DNA of 64,000 nt from Stictocephala bisonia (Eukaryota > Arthropoda > Insecta > Hemiptera > Membracidae), in assembly GCA_035578905.1 (NCBI GenBank), contig JAQJVL010000122.1, positions 2,091,066 to 2,155,065 of the forward strand, in the 5' to 3' direction. The notes beneath the pieces are model-generated. The model worked only from the letters and a program-made list of their open reading frames with translations, ran no database searches and was not told the origin of the DNA. Below, piece by piece: positions 10,701 through 20,195 of this stretch. The stretch's first letter is position 1; every line of letters starts with the position of its first letter. A program made the position numbers and the translations under genes.

Positions 10701-13682
10701 AAAACAGAGGAAATTAGTGTGACATATTATTAAAATTTAATTTGTATGTATTGATTTTGAAATCCCTGTTTTACTATCATAAAAAGTAGAAATGTCATTA
10801 AATGTTTTATCAAATGTACAGTAATGATTGTTTTTATAAATATTTTTTATATAGAGAAAATTAATGTTGTCTAGTCATAGATTTAATAATATGTTTTTAA
10901 GCATTACAATATGGCATCCAAAGAGGTTGATATTTCAGTACAGTAGAGCTTCGTTATCCAACATTTTGTTATTCGACATTCCATTTCAACCGACATATCC
11001 GTTTCAAAATCGCCACCATAAAAAACGTCTGATTTTCCGAGATAGTCAGGACCGGAACTGACGTTTTTATTACGTCCGGACCGGAAATGTTATTATGTTG
11101 TATTTCTTATTGTTCTCACTTTTATTTTGTGTTCTATAACCCAAAGTAATGATTGTTTAAACAGTACAAAGTATTAATACTTAGTAAAATGCATCAAAGT
11201 ACTTAGTTATACTAAAATTAGCGTTTTTATTGCAATTTCCTATTATCTGACATTTTTACTTATCCGACGTCATCACGGCCCGTATACGTTGGTTAAGCGA
11301 GATTGTACTGTATGTTAAAGATAAAAACGTTGTCACACTTTTTAAACATCCTTATAATTAATTGCAATTTATCTATATGTTGATAAGTCAACTCATATCC
11401 TGAATTTATTGTTTTTTTTTTTAATCAAAATTAAAATCTGTACATAATTTATTTTTTACAAGATTTTCTTAATCACATGGGATAAATTAGGCCTACATCA
11501 TAAAACTGATATTCAGTTTTCAACTATTACCACTTATAAAATGGAAGCTACAAATTTATACTCAATGTTATGATATCTTATGTAAATAATGTTTTATTAT
11601 ATCTGAATTGAAAATGTTATATATATGCAGAGTTTACATTAAAACAATGTAATGTTTAGTTAAAAATATTGTGTTGCTTATATTTTACAGCTTGTTCACT
11701 TCTTGTCAGATATTGTTCTAAGCAACCTTGTGGCCATTCTGCTGTACATCTCCGTTGAGGCCCCCTTCTGGGAGATCAGCAGGTGGCTGTACAGTCCAGG
11801 TATAAGTAGCATAATATAACACTTAGTAAATCGAAACTGACCCTGACTCCATTCTTTAAATACTATTATCACATTGTGTTTTCACAGTGCGAGCCACTGC
11901 ACTCTTGGATATGTCCAAGATGAGTTATTTCTTATACACTGATTTATTTTCCTACCTCAGACCTCATTCACTGTCCCAATCCATGTAGCTGTTCGTTGAT
12001 TTTACCTATAGTATATTATTTTGTTGATATTATTAATATCAAAATAAGTTTCAAGGAGAACTCAGAACATTTTGTACTTGTTCATAAATTTATTTTTTAA
12101 ATACCTTGAGTTACATCTAATCAATGTAATTTTGTATTATATTTTCTTTACGAGGTTAAGTGAAAGAGATGACCTAAGGGTCCTAATTTTACCTCAGTAA
12201 ATAAAAAATTTTTTCATTTCATTTCATATCATTCATGAATTCATTTTTATATATAATGGTACACTATCATCTCTGCATAATTTTGCGTCAAAGCAAACCA
12301 GCAATATTGTTAAGAATAGTGATGATTAAGTGATTTTAGAATTTTCAATTTAACATAAATATATCTTTAGCTTACTGAGAGTTTTTTCAATGTTATAATA
12401 GATTATTTCATGGCAATGGTTAAATGATCGTTGGGAAGGCTGTTACATTGCTTGTGTATGGTTGAGAGTGAGTGTGACGGCAGTAACTCTGAACATGCTT
12501 GGGCAGGTGTGTATTTTTAAATGGTTCTTGTTTATCGCCAATGTAAGATAATTGTTGCTATCATTTGGTAGTTTCTTTGTTTTGTTTTATATTTTCTGTT
12601 TTATAAAAACTTCACTCGCCAGTTCACACGGGCTTGCAAGCCTGTGCATGAACTTTATTCAACAAGTGAAGTACCGAGATTGTTGGCTCAATAGGGATTT
12701 GAACATTAGACCTTGCACTCCGCTGTCAGAATCCCTAACCACTTAGCCATCACAAAAGCATCAAATCCACGGTAGTGGAATCATCAAATTCATCAGTTAA
12801 TGTGGGAAAATACATGATTTAAAGACGTGGTGTTTTCAAATTATATTTATATAGTCCTAGCAATGTACTTATCACTTTTATATAGAAATTATAAATTTGA
12901 GAGGATTTAAATCTTTCAGTGAAATTTGTGTGTGTATGCTTATTTAAGCAACATTCTATGCATTCATACAGCAAAAATTAAATTCAATTGCAAAAAAAAA
13001 TAGTTTTACACAATAAAAAGCTCTACCAACTTATTGTTAGTACTATCTACATATCTTTTTATATTCTGAGGATTCCCTCTTGACTTTAATTCCAAATATG
13101 CCCGTCATCAAGATATAAATAAATATTTATTGGCAAGTATTGTTCTAGCAAGTACAGTTGCTGTTACAAAAGACAGCAAGTCTAACAGTGGTCGTGGGTT
13201 TAAGTGAGCCTTGATTCTTGAAATGGAAATATTTCAAAGGAAAGCCAAGTAATTAATTGTGATTAGTTTGTGTGAGAGAGTTTGTAAGTTTTTCTTTTCT
13301 TCATTAAAGGAGATGCCGATCTTTTAAATCTCACTCAGTTCATTCCCTTTAGACCTTTGTGGTGAACTTATTCAGACAGAGTAAGGGACATAATCAGTAC
13401 AGTAAAAAATGTATATTACTGTTAACTACTTTTAATCAAGGCTGGAATTTATCCTGCAGAATTCTCAAAGTGCTGACGCCTGCCTCTCTCTCTCTCTGTC
13501 AAGGAACATTGTTGCTTGTTTAAAGAAAGATATGTCAAACGTAGGTATGATTACGTAATTAGTAATCACTAGTGTGAGTATTAACTTATTTTCTTTTTAC
13601 AGGAAAAGTTAAAGAAGAAAAAACGTTTGAAAAACCTCAACTAGAAAATATCAATTTGGAAGAAGAAAAATCTGTTTTATGA
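1585..13682 (+). CDS. nrf-6-like: NRF-6-like acyltransferase-3 membrane protein, paralog A (3' nine exons)
   Basis: Nine exons join without a stop to give about 458 residues ending at TGA 13680-13682. Exons are 1585-1778, 2209-2369, 3058-3226, 3799-3973, 4391-4548, 8053-8242, 10034-10176, 11691-11799 and 13603-13682; every junction agrees in phase with AG/GT borders. Hallmarks appear in family order: NMLDGLRVF with WIVLGHRF, FFLLSG, YYKRYMRLTP, TWYLSVDMQLYVL, RAASWLTGMALGY, ATLSYGVYLTH and SVEAPFW near the C-terminus. The family is a multi-pass membrane protein with an acyltransferase-3 domain; relatives in worms act in lipid or drug uptake across epithelia, and the enzymatic substrate is unknown. 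The N-terminal NRF domain is missing and must lie upstream of the window. The His in LGHRF, proposed as catalytic in the superfamily, is kept. No lesion is visible in the exons. Confidence 0.9.
2209..2369 (+). CDS. nrf-6-like: Paralog A exon b: FFLLSG helix
   Basis: Acceptor tgttgcag, donor ATGAG|gtaatc; enters in phase 0 and leaves in phase 2. It encodes WFMAPLLDMML, IFFLLSGCLLTYHFLG and YYKRYMR, the second helix and the basic loop typical of acyltransferase-3 proteins. It is nearly identical to 55503-55663 of paralog B; H versus Y in NLVHFYY/NLVYFYY is one of the few changes. Confidence 0.92.
2742..2975 (-). repeat. tRNA-derived SINE, minus strand
   Basis: On the minus strand the head reads gccggtagccgagcggtcta (box A) and later ggttcgaatccggcc (box B), like a leucine or serine tRNA. 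A body of about 150 bases and an A-rich tail (the T-run at 2742-2752 on the plus strand) follow. A decayed relative is at 13308-13480. The copy sits in the paralog A intron. Confidence 0.7.
3058..3226 (+). CDS. nrf-6-like: Paralog A exon c: RLTPLF helix
   Basis: Acceptor gttgaacag, donor CGAGTT|gtgagt; enters completing an AG|A Arg codon and leaves in phase 0. It encodes LTPLFAAAMLLEG, LWKRFVGF, CADYWWSSLLFISNY and NPFRV. The 169-base length and the 17 intron bases upstream of the border are the same in paralog B (58318). Confidence 0.92.
3799..3973 (+). CDS. nrf-6-like: Paralog A exon d: WYLSVDMQLY motif
   Basis: Acceptor tcatttccag, donor GCTGGAG|gtataa; phase 0 in, phase 1 out. It encodes TWYLSVDMQLYVLAPLLLL, the most diagnostic acyltransferase-3/NRF-6 motif, followed by a second hydrophobic helix (GLYLLAACYVGTTAA). 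The paralog B counterpart lies beyond the right edge. Confidence 0.92.
4391..4548 (+). CDS. nrf-6-like: Paralog A exon e: RAASWLTGMALGY helix
   Basis: The donor TCAAAG|gtaata is clear and leaves in phase 0. The start is inferred: AG at 4389-4390 is the only nearby acceptor giving the needed phase 1 entry without a stop. The coding part FEYIKTHVRAASWLTGMA matches the 'Y.KTY.RAGPYLIGM' family block. The acceptor lacks a pyrimidine tract, so the start is less certain than the rest. Confidence 0.75.
4690..6830 (-). mobile_element. Decayed minus-strand non-LTR element with EN, RT C-terminus and RNase H
   Basis: Read on the minus strand from 6830 down: possible ORF1 end (6830-6550), an endonuclease start with VLQFNVHL and LALIHQV (6548-6354), an RT C-terminal piece with TAGLEVLLNLLPLDL (about 6190-6060), and an RNase H domain beginning WYMDGSFMKSGAGYG (about 5510) through GNEEADLLAKKEA (5033-5239). 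It ends in a tail with ISGHG and LRRKRIFRIELDEKL (about 4980-4760). This order fits RNase H-bearing clades such as R1, LOA or I. The RT core is missing and many frameshifts are present. Confidence 0.7.
5900..6060 (-). repeat. Dispersed repeat shared with 21660-21840
   Basis: The words aatggcttaag, ggtgggctgc, acaagac and catccaa(a/g)gaacagccacg recur in the same order at 21660-21800. It lies between the RT and RNase H remnants of the minus-strand element, so it may be a later insertion into it. Confidence 0.55.
7000..7285 (-). repeat. ~450-bp dispersed repeat family, minus-strand partial copy
   Basis: The words gttgccctggctaatgggc, tattaataaatggccctttc and gtctcatatgtaagaat are the reverse complement of the copies at 35685, 39879 and 53890. 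It has diverged and is missing its distal end. Confidence 0.65.
7690..7860 (-). repeat. tRNA-derived SINE (second family), minus strand
   Basis: The minus strand reads gttggctcagtggctaagg (box A) and ggttcgaatccccac (box B), followed by a short body and an A-rich tail (T-run at 7690-7710 on the plus strand). Diverged relatives sit at 8476-8572 and 12605-12755, all in paralog A introns and all in the same orientation. Confidence 0.75.
8053..8242 (+). CDS. nrf-6-like: Paralog A exon f
   Basis: Acceptor ggtccccag, donor GAGGG|ggtgag read as G|gtgagc; phase 0 in, phase 1 out. It encodes two hydrophobic stretches, VYWFISVFLCLASVYS and VFSLGIAGVILLCFG, joined by a loop with HIALHRNV, matching the late acyltransferase-3 helices. 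Confidence 0.88.
8476..8572 (-). repeat. Truncated second-family SINE
   Basis: It shares cttcact(t/c)gccagttcaca, caagtgaagtacc and accttgccctccgcagt with the SINEs at 7690 and 12605, but lacks a good box A and part of the body. Confidence 0.6.
8796..9310 (-). mobile_element. Decayed reverse transcriptase of a non-LTR element (minus strand)
   Basis: The minus strand gives, across frames, SDHDEISMPNICL, KPLTHLINSPF, KPVLKSGDQKNLENY, QHGFRNGSHQC, VFMDITKVFDSVNHDKLL and SYLANR. These are RT blocks 1-4 of a Jockey/CR1-type element in correct order. Internal stops and frameshifts make it a relic. The YADD block is not present. Confidence 0.75.
9886..10010 (+). pseudogene. Decayed tandem duplicate of paralog A exon g
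   Basis: It matches the working exon 10034-10176 closely: ctggccaccctctcata, cacatga(a/g)catt and atggcaaggttacagcag occur in both. This copy reads L-S-Y-R-V-Y-L-I-H-M-N-I and then hits TAG. Its 5' part carries a small deletion, and no acceptor and donor survive with matching phase. It lies just 24 bases upstream of the true exon's border. Confidence 0.85.
10034..10176 (+). CDS. nrf-6-like: Paralog A exon g: LSYGVYLTH motif
   Basis: Acceptor ttgttctag, donor TTCATG|gtgagt; phase 1 in, phase 0 out. It encodes DLLSWRGFRPLATLSYGVYL and THMSIQTVN, the 'LS..PL..LTY..YL.H' block near the end of the acyltransferase-3 domain. A decayed tandem copy lies immediately upstream. Confidence 0.92.
10255..10495 (-). 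mobile_element. RTE-type retroelement C-terminal fragment (minus strand)
   Basis: The minus strand reads LRWFGHVKRM-like sequence near 10490 (with one frameshift) and then a Lys/Glu-rich tail with EGLMDEGSKVDKRGEAWVRM. The 'RWFGHV.RM' word is a common C-terminal mark of RTE-like and related retroelements in animals. Short and decayed. Confidence 0.5.
10941..11310. mobile_element. Tigger/pogo-like MITE with TA target duplication
   Basis: The 5' end cagtagagcttcgttatcca and the reverse complement of the 3' end cagtacaatctcgcttaacc are matching inverted repeats of about 23 bases. TA flanks both ends (10939-10940 and 11311-11312). At 370 bp with no transposase frame it is non-autonomous. The interior repeats words such as ttatccgac. 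These features fit pogo/Tigger-derived MITEs. Confidence 0.8.
11691..11799 (+). CDS. nrf-6-like: Paralog A exon h: SVEAPFW motif
   Basis: Acceptor tattttacag, donor AGTCCAG|gtataa; phase 0 in, phase 1 out. It encodes the last hydrophobic segment (SNLVAILLYIS) followed by VEAPFWEISRWLY, the signature of the C-terminal end of NRF-6-like proteins. Confidence 0.92.
12030..12225 (+). repeat. Retroelement-like 3' end shared with 51540-51757
   Basis: It shares gaggttaa, gacctaa(t/g)ggtccta and the tail cagtaaataaaa..tttttcatttcatt with 51540-51757. The common A-rich end suggests two copies of the 3' part of one non-LTR or SINE family. Confidence 0.5.
12605..12755 (-). repeat. Second-family tRNA-derived SINE, diverged
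   Basis: The words cttcactcgccagttcacac, acaagtgaagtacc and accttgcactccgc align it with the copy at 7690-7860. Box A and box B are mutated. Confidence 0.65.
13308..13480 (-). repeat. First-family tRNA-derived SINE, decayed
   Basis: It shares aaaggaga(g/t)gcc, gaacttattcagacagagtaa and (g/a)aatcagtacagta with the copy at 2742-2975. The tRNA-like head is largely eroded. Confidence 0.6.
13603..13682 (+). CDS. nrf-6-like: Paralog A last exon: charged C-terminal tail and stop
   Basis: Acceptor ttctttttacag is strong; phase 1 entry completes a Gly codon. It encodes a 25-residue Lys/Glu-rich cytosolic tail (KVKEEKTFEKP, LEEEKSVL) and TGA at 13680-13682. Candidate poly(A) signals attaaa follow at 13864-13869 and 13902-13907. 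Confidence 0.88.
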
Positions 13683-13863
13683 TATAAATTACATGTACCT
13701 GATAATTTTTTAACCACCTTGTATGTAAGTAATAATGCTGTAAATATTATATTTTTTATAGTATTATAATGTATATTTAATATGAAGCGTTGAATAGCTT
13801 TTGTATTACTATGATTAATTAATATTTCTGTAAATATTGTTATTTTGTTATTTTATAATGTTG

Positions 13864-13907
13864 ATTAAACTGATAATATTCCAACTCTGTCATGCTTATT
13901 TATTAAA
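13864..13907 (+). terminator. Candidate poly(A) signals of paralog A
   Basis: Two ATTAAA hexamers, about 180 and 220 bases after the stop codon, are the nearest standard variants. There is no transcript evidence. Confidence 0.4.
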
Positions 13908-14229
13908 ACTCCCTCAGTACTTTTCTTAGGTAGGCTATCATGTCGAAGCACGTCTTCTTTTTAGATCTTGCAAGAAGTACCTCCCCTCTCCTATTTTTTT
14001 GATTACTTATTTGTTTGTGGTTATGTCTCTCCAGCTTATGAAAAATACTGCTTACTTTTCCTTTTAGAGATTGTTCTGTCAATTGTGATCTTACTTCCTA
14101 TAATCCTATATTCATTTTTTCTCGTACAGTTTTATTCTTCAACTTTATTGCTGTCAAGTTTTCTTTCTTTTTACTGCAGACCAGAACTTTCATATTACAT
14201 TTTTTTAGTTAAATTATTCATCAATTCCT

Positions 14230-14390
14230 CTATCTATTTCACTTATCATCCTTAATTTATCTCTACTTTTGGCAATTGTTATAATGTCTTCTGCAAACCT
14301 CATCATATTTACCTTTTCACCATGAATTGTTAAATTTATTTTTATTCCTCCTCTATCAATAGCCTTCTGTACCTACATACACAAGAAATA
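14230..14390 (-). mobile_element. RTE-like RT fragment (minus strand)
   Basis: The minus strand reads VQKAIDRGGIKINL, then GEKVNMMRFAEDIITIAKS, a degenerate 'LRFADDI.LIA.S' RT catalytic block in which the first Asp has become Glu. It is a short relic with stops on both sides. Confidence 0.6.
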
Positions 14391-14582
14391 GGTATAACAA
14401 AAGTTAAAATTGTAAACGTTGCATCACGACGAGTGGAGTGATTCAAACTATTACATATCAGCAAATTTTTATTCAAAGATTATAGTTTTACTATGCATAA
14501 AGTTCTCTAAAACTTGCAGATTCAATGATGGTTTTTTTACCTTGCAGTTTTTTTTTGTTGTTGTTGTGTGTGGTATTAAATT

Positions 14583-16205
14583 CAAGGAAGTACCCTAGGG
14601 CCGCTTTTATTTTTAATATACATAAACAATATCAGCAAAATTAATTTAGAAAAAGGTGAAATGTATTTGTATGCAGACGACACGGGGCTTTTATTTGAGG
14701 GTGATAGTTGGGAGGAGGCCTTTCGGCATGCTGAGGATGGACTGCTCACTATCAAGCGTTGGTTTGACCAGAACCGGCTGACGGCTAATGTGGGGAAGAC
14801 AAAGTACATGGCAGTGGCTGCTTGCGACCCCGAACCCCCTGAGCTTAAGCTTCACTCTTGTAGAGCTCGAAATGTGCAATGTGACTGTGAGTCCATAGAG
14901 AGAGTCAAGAGTTATAAGTACTTAGAGTTATGTTTGATAATAGGTTTACTTGGGCGACTCACATCCATTATACAAATAATAAATTAAGATGATGTATCTA
15001 CATGTTTAATATTTTATCAAGAATTATATATATTAATCTATTAAGAACCGTCTATTTTGCATAAATTCAATCTATACTGCAGTACGGAATAATTGCTTTG
15101 AGTGGGGCTTACACATCACACCTTCATCCACTTATTATCAATCAAAAATCTATTTTGAAAGCGGCATTGAGGAAACCATTAAGGTATCCTTCAGAAGATT
15201 TGTTTGACACCATTAAACTACTGGATATTAAACAGCTTTTCATAAAAGTTATTTTAATGTACAGTTTTCAAAATAATCACAGTTTTTATGAATTAATAGA
15301 TCATGTTTATGCTACCAGATACCAAACTAATATTGCCGTAAGTACACCTTTAGTAACAAAAACAATAAATACAACAAATGCTTTCTATATTGCCCACATA
15401 ATATTTCAAAATTTACCACAAGAGTTGAAAATATTAGAGGTATACAGCTCAAATGTATATAAGAAAAAAATTATGACTTGGCTATTTCAAATGGGTAGGG
15501 AGGCATCCAGTGCCATATTGATGCCGCACTACACCACGGAGATTGTCAGCCGGTGATGGTCATGTCTAGAGATAGGGCTCCAAATATTTTATGTTTTATC
15601 GTGTGCAGGAATTTGTTCAAGTACTTGGAAGTGTGAATGGTGCTCTGGAATGTTTGCTTGCTGTGGTTGTGCATGAGTGGTGGTATGTTTGGTTGCGCGT
15701 ATATGAATATTTGTATATTGATGAATGTTATTTGATTATTCAATGTGTTAATATAATTATGTTAGGGATCATGAGATATGAACGTTCGTGGTGAGTCTGA
15801 GTGTATGAATGGGTGTATTTGGTAGGCTAGCCTATATCGCTAAATTTAACTATAGATTTTTTTAAATACAATAACATTTTGCATTTTTTATTTCATTCTT
15901 AAATTTTACATTATATTAGTTGTACTGCCATAAATATATTCAGTAACAGTCTATAATTTTAATATCAACTTATTGTTTAGTTTTTTTCTACTTATATTAA
16001 TAGTAAATTGTATATTTAATCTTCTCAATGTAAGTATATCATAAACTTATATTATCAACTGTAAAGAGTCTGACTCACAAAAAACTGTTTAATTGACTGG
16101 AACTCGGCCTCCACACACAGGCTTTGCCCATGTGGAGGTCTTCTCAATATAATATTTATTTGTATTGGTTTCCATGTAACAAAAAGATATGAGAAATAAA
16201 ATGTA
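14583..16205 (+). mobile_element. 5'-truncated Jockey/CR1-like non-LTR element
   Basis: The copy starts within the RT at QGSTLGPLLFLIYINN (14583), continues through YLYADDTGLLFEG (about 14661-14700) and NRLTANVGKTKYM, then has a frameshift near 14930-15100. It resumes as the C-terminal domain (15098-15556: HPLIINQKSILKAAL, NLPQELKIL). A 3' UTR of about 640 bases ends in a GCCTCCAC/GTGGAGG hairpin (16107-16139) and an A-rich end near 16190-16205. The truncation at 14583 fits incomplete target-primed reverse transcription. Confidence 0.8.
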
Positions 16206-16289
16206 TTATAATTATAAAATGATGTATTGTATAGTACATTTCAGAATTGCTTATCATGAGAATCTTTTAGTAAGAGTTAAGTATCGCAC

Positions 16290-17955
16290 TTTGAATCTTA
16301 CAGAATCGGAGTTTGGCTGTAAAATATGGGTCTAATGTATTTTCCTCCTTCATCGCCACCTCGGGTGTCCTCAGGGGTCTCTTTTGGGGCCATTCTTATT
16401 TGTACTATTCATCAACGACATTGGTAGTAAACTGGGAGTCAGTTATTCGTTGTTTGCTGACGATGTTAAGCTTTGTCAGGAGATAAGAACAGAGGAGGAT
16501 ATTGGATTGCTGCAGGACTCTCTCCATCAACTCTCTCAATGGTGCGTGTTAAACCAAATGAAAATCAATCCTACATAGTCTAAACATATTACTTTTAGTA
16601 GAATGAAATCTCCAATTGTTGTTGACCTGTACTTGGATGGAGATCCAATTGAGAGGTGCGATCTTGTAAGAGACCTCGAAGTACTTATGGATTCGTCACT
16701 TGAATTCACGGCGCACATTGATAGCATTTGTTTGAGAGCATCAAGAATGATGGGCTTTGTCTTTAGACTGGGTAAATTTGGTCTCAGCTCTCGGACAATG
16801 GCTTTCTTATACAAGTCATTGGTGAGACCGATTCTGGAATATGCTTCCTGTGTATGGTCTCCAAATCAGTCGGGACAAATAGATAAGCTTCAGTCTATCC
16901 AGAGACGATTTCTAAGAATGCTGAGTGTGAAGAATGGCTATGCCTATAGAGAGGTCCCTACTGCCGACATTGAAACCAACCTAGGTCTTATGCCTCTGAT
17001 TTCTAGACGACAAGTTGCTGATATGTTATTTCTCTACAAGCTGATCAATGGTGATATTGATTGTCATCATTTGCTACAACTGGTTAACTTTAGAGTCCCC
17101 TCAGTTACTAGATCGCATTACCTTTTTGAGATCAGGAACAGAAATACTAACTACCTTCTTCATAGTCCTATTCCCAGAATGCTGAGAGCTGGAAACGAGG
17201 CCTGCAATGTGGTGGATTTCTTCTCTGACTCCTTGGGAACTTTTCGACGTCTGGTCCTATCCCTGGCTAACAACAATGGAGAGTAGAGTCTTCTTTGTGC
17301 AAGTGGATTGGAATTGGTTTCTGGTGGAGTTAGTTTCTGTGAAGTGGGTGCTTGGTGGCTGCGTTAAAGGGCCACACTTGTGTTGTTGGGGGCATGGTCT
17401 CCCCACATTGCATATTTCACTTTTAATACCAGTGTAGTGATTGTTCCATCTTTAGGTAGCTGTGTTAAAGGGCTACACCTGTGTACGTGGAGGCATGGTC
17501 TCTCCACTTTTTGCACTTTCCTACACCTATAAGCACTCTGAAATTTCACAATCATTTCTCCCCAACTTCACGTATTTATATATAATTATTATTGTTACCT
17601 TTTTTATATTTTATTTATGTTATCTATTGTTATTTATTACTACATTTAATATTTATTGTTATTTATATTATTGTATCTGTTATATCTGTATATTCTACTT
17701 GGGTTATTTATTTATTAGATTTTTGTTGCTGTTACTATTTGTAGAATTATTGTATTGTCACACGATGGTTACACACTCCACTTATTATGCTATTGGACTG
17801 TTCAGACTATTTTAAATTGTTGTTACTGAAGTGTTTGATTGTCAGTTTTAGTTCATAATCATAGTAAGTAACGTGAATCATAGACTGCCATCTTGTATGT
17901 TATTGTACTTGTAAAATTGGTTAAACCGTGGGAAATAAAATAAAATAAATAAAGT
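16290..17955 (+). mobile_element. 5'-truncated non-LTR element with nearly open RT C-terminus
   Basis: It begins inside the RT. The conserved GVPQGSLLGPFLF block can only be read if one base is missing near 16366-16371. FADDVKLCQE follows at about 16455. One TAG (16576-16578) interrupts before a 227-codon open stretch (16603-17286) that includes LVRDLEVLMDSSL, YKSLVRPILEYASCVWSP and QSIQRRFLRML. The 3' UTR has a duplicated hairpin block and ends gaaataaaataaaataaata at about 17933-17952. Clade Jockey/CR1-like. Confidence 0.82.
17362..17507 (+). repeat. Duplicated hairpin block in a non-LTR 3' UTR
   Basis: Two diverged copies (17362-17405 and 17462-17507) share gttaaagggc.acac.tgtg and a ggcatggtct loop between gtgg(a/g)g and (c/t)tcc(c)cac arms. 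In each the arms can pair into a short stem. Confidence 0.6.
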
Positions 17956-18089
17956 ATTTTTAAACTACTGAGTTAATTAGGATATAGAATTAATCATGGC
18001 AGCCAGAATACCCTTGTCACTTGAAGTTAAACTAAGCTTTTGAATACAACATAAAGTGGAATCGTAAAGTTTGAGTAAAGAAACAATAA

Positions 18090-18322
18090 ATAGTTTTTTA
18101 ACTAGCATAATATGTGTTGGTACATATACAGTACAAGTAAACGTCACACAACACAAATATATTACAATACAAGTACAAAGTGCACAAATATTATGGTGAA
18201 CGTGGTTCACCAAAATCGATCACCATGATATTTGTGCATTTTGTATTTGTATTGTAATATATGTGTGCATCTTGTGCTTATATTGTAATAAATTTTTATT
18301 GTGTGATGTTTACTTGTACTGT
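18090..18322. repeat. Penelope-type foldback repeat, copy 1 (solo inverted ends)
   Basis: The arms acagtacaagtaaacgtcac (18128 on) and the reverse complement ending about 18322 are paired. Inner arms hold attacaatacaag and gcacaaatat. A central ggttcacc.aaatcgatcacc is followed by the reverse repeats. The left flank ttaactagcataatatgtgt is the reverse complement of the right flank of copies 2 and 3, so this copy is in the opposite orientation. Confidence 0.7.
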
Positions 18323-18329
18323 AAAAACA

Positions 18330-19284
18330 TCAACTAAATATTTGCGAGCTCCGAGGACAATTATACCATACAGTTGTGAAGTTATATTACTTTAAAATTA
18401 CTACAGCTACTTGAGTCCAGTAAAACTGTCTTACACCTAATTAAGTTAATTGTCGCTGTTAAGTAAACTAGACATTTGCAAGTTGATGCAATTCTACAAG
18501 TTATAAGACTTCTAGTTTCCAGTGCCATCTAAAAATATTAACACTTTTAACTTACTACTGCCATCTAAACTGAAAAACTGAGGGTGAAAACTTCCATTCT
18601 AGCTATTGTAGAAAAGTGATTAAATGAAGGCTTTAAAATATAAAAATTACAATGACAGACAATTATAATCATACAACAATGTTAAGGAGATCTGAGATAT
18701 AAGATGTGTTAAAAATAAAAATATTCTTAAAACTGCAGTGAAAGAAATTATACTCAGCCAATGAAGTAGATGAAGTCGTGGTAAACAAAATAAAATCTAT
18801 TTTAAAATAAATTGGTTTTATTGTATTTTAATTGTATTAAGTTAATTTAAAAATAGGTTTGTAGTAGAAGACATTTTGTAATTCAAAAAGACAATACTTT
18901 ATTTTGCCTTTACTTTCACTTTCGATAATTCACTATGACGTACAGTTTCTATAAAAGCTATACAAGTGTGCCGTCTAGTATTCACTTTTATTACCTAACA
19001 GTAAAATTATTTTCAACTCTGACAATATTATTGGATTGTAAACTATCACCTTCAACCCCTCTCGCATTATTCTCATTTTACAAGAGACTGTGATGGGACT
19101 GAACTATGTCACAGGGACGAATAAATTAAAAACATACTTAACTTTATAAAATTTATAGTGTATTGTATAAATATGTAAAATACACATATGTTGTTATATC
19201 ACATTTCACAATAGTATGGAAAATATGTAAATAACATTTTAATCAAAAAGCTATATCTATCTAACTTCTAACCTGAACTAACAT
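18330..19284. other. Non-coding AT-rich stretch
   Basis: No exon, RT or transposase motif is recognised in any frame. It is AT-rich with short A/T runs. Confidence 0.5.
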
Positions 19285-19617
19285 CTCTAGATCAGGGATA
19301 CTCACTACGTGGCCCCCGGGCTGCATGCGGCTCTTAACAAAATGTTTTGCACCCCGTAAATTTTCTTTAGAACTGCAATAATTTATTAAGGTGCAGACAA
19401 GTAAAATCAGTTGTTTGTTATTTCTAATTAATTATTTTAAATAATTGTAGTATTATAAAACATATTTTGTTTACTTGATATATACTAGTTTTTTTTTACT
19501 GATAATGAATATATATGTATACATAAAAACTGTGTATATGTACTTGCGGCTCTTAGATTATTTGAGAAAACTAATAAGGCTTGCCATGAAATCCTAGTGA
19601 GGAACCCTGCTCTAGAC
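19285..19617. mobile_element. hAT-like MITE with 8-bp target-site duplication
   Basis: The element proper spans 19293-19609 (317 bp). Its ends are cagggatactcacta and, reversed, cagggttcctcacta. It is flanked by ctctagat (19285-19292) and ctctagac (19610-19617), an 8-base duplication with one mismatch, the length made by hAT transposases. The interior words gcatgcggctctt and gcggctctta are typical of hAT non-autonomous elements. No coding frame. Confidence 0.85.
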
Positions 19618-19844
19618 ACTACACGGGCTAAAACTGAACTGAGCGAGGAATATTTATATATAATAAGATTGCTAGCAGCTTCCATTCATGAATCCAATGA
19701 ATAGGAGTAGGAACAAAAAAATAATATCAAGAACAGCTGGTAACGTATTCTACTAGTCATAAAACACAAATAAGAATATTTCACTATCATTTCATGAATA
19801 CAAAAGTACTTACAATTACATACTTCCATGGCCACTAATACCCA

Positions 19845-20195
19845 AGGTGGAATTTGGACTTGCCAACTATGTGCCTCCACTTCTTACGATCCTCCGCATC
19901 TTCCTTTCTTGCTCTCATCTTATTCAGGTTTTTGGTGAATTCATCCTTCCACCGCTTTTTGGGACGCCCAGGAGGTTTTCTACCATCAGGGTTTTCTTTC
20001 TATTAATTAATTAAGTAATTAATCAAAGCTTCTCTCCTTATCACATGTCCAGCCCATCTCAAATGTCGACTCTGCTTCAGCAATCACATCTGGTGCTTCA
20101 AGCATATTGCTTATTTCTCTATTATGTCTAATCTTTGATACTCCATTCCCTCTTGTTGGTCCAAACACTTTTCTTAGTATTTCATTTTCAAATGT
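19845..20195 (-). mobile_element. RTE-type retroelement C-terminus (minus strand)
   Basis: The minus strand reads ILRKVFGPTRG, then IRHNREISNMLEAPDV, ENPDGRKPPGRPKKRWKDEF, and EDRKKWRHIVGKSKFHLG. This is the stereotyped C-terminal block order of RTE/I-related retroelements ('GRPKKRW.D', 'DR.KW..IV...K'). A tttctattaattaattaagt insertion and frame breaks show it is a relic. Confidence 0.78.

Noticed and set aside
15591..15794. 67-codon frame after the RT C-terminus
   Set aside because: It lies in the 3' UTR of the 5'-truncated non-LTR element and has no similarity or codon signature.
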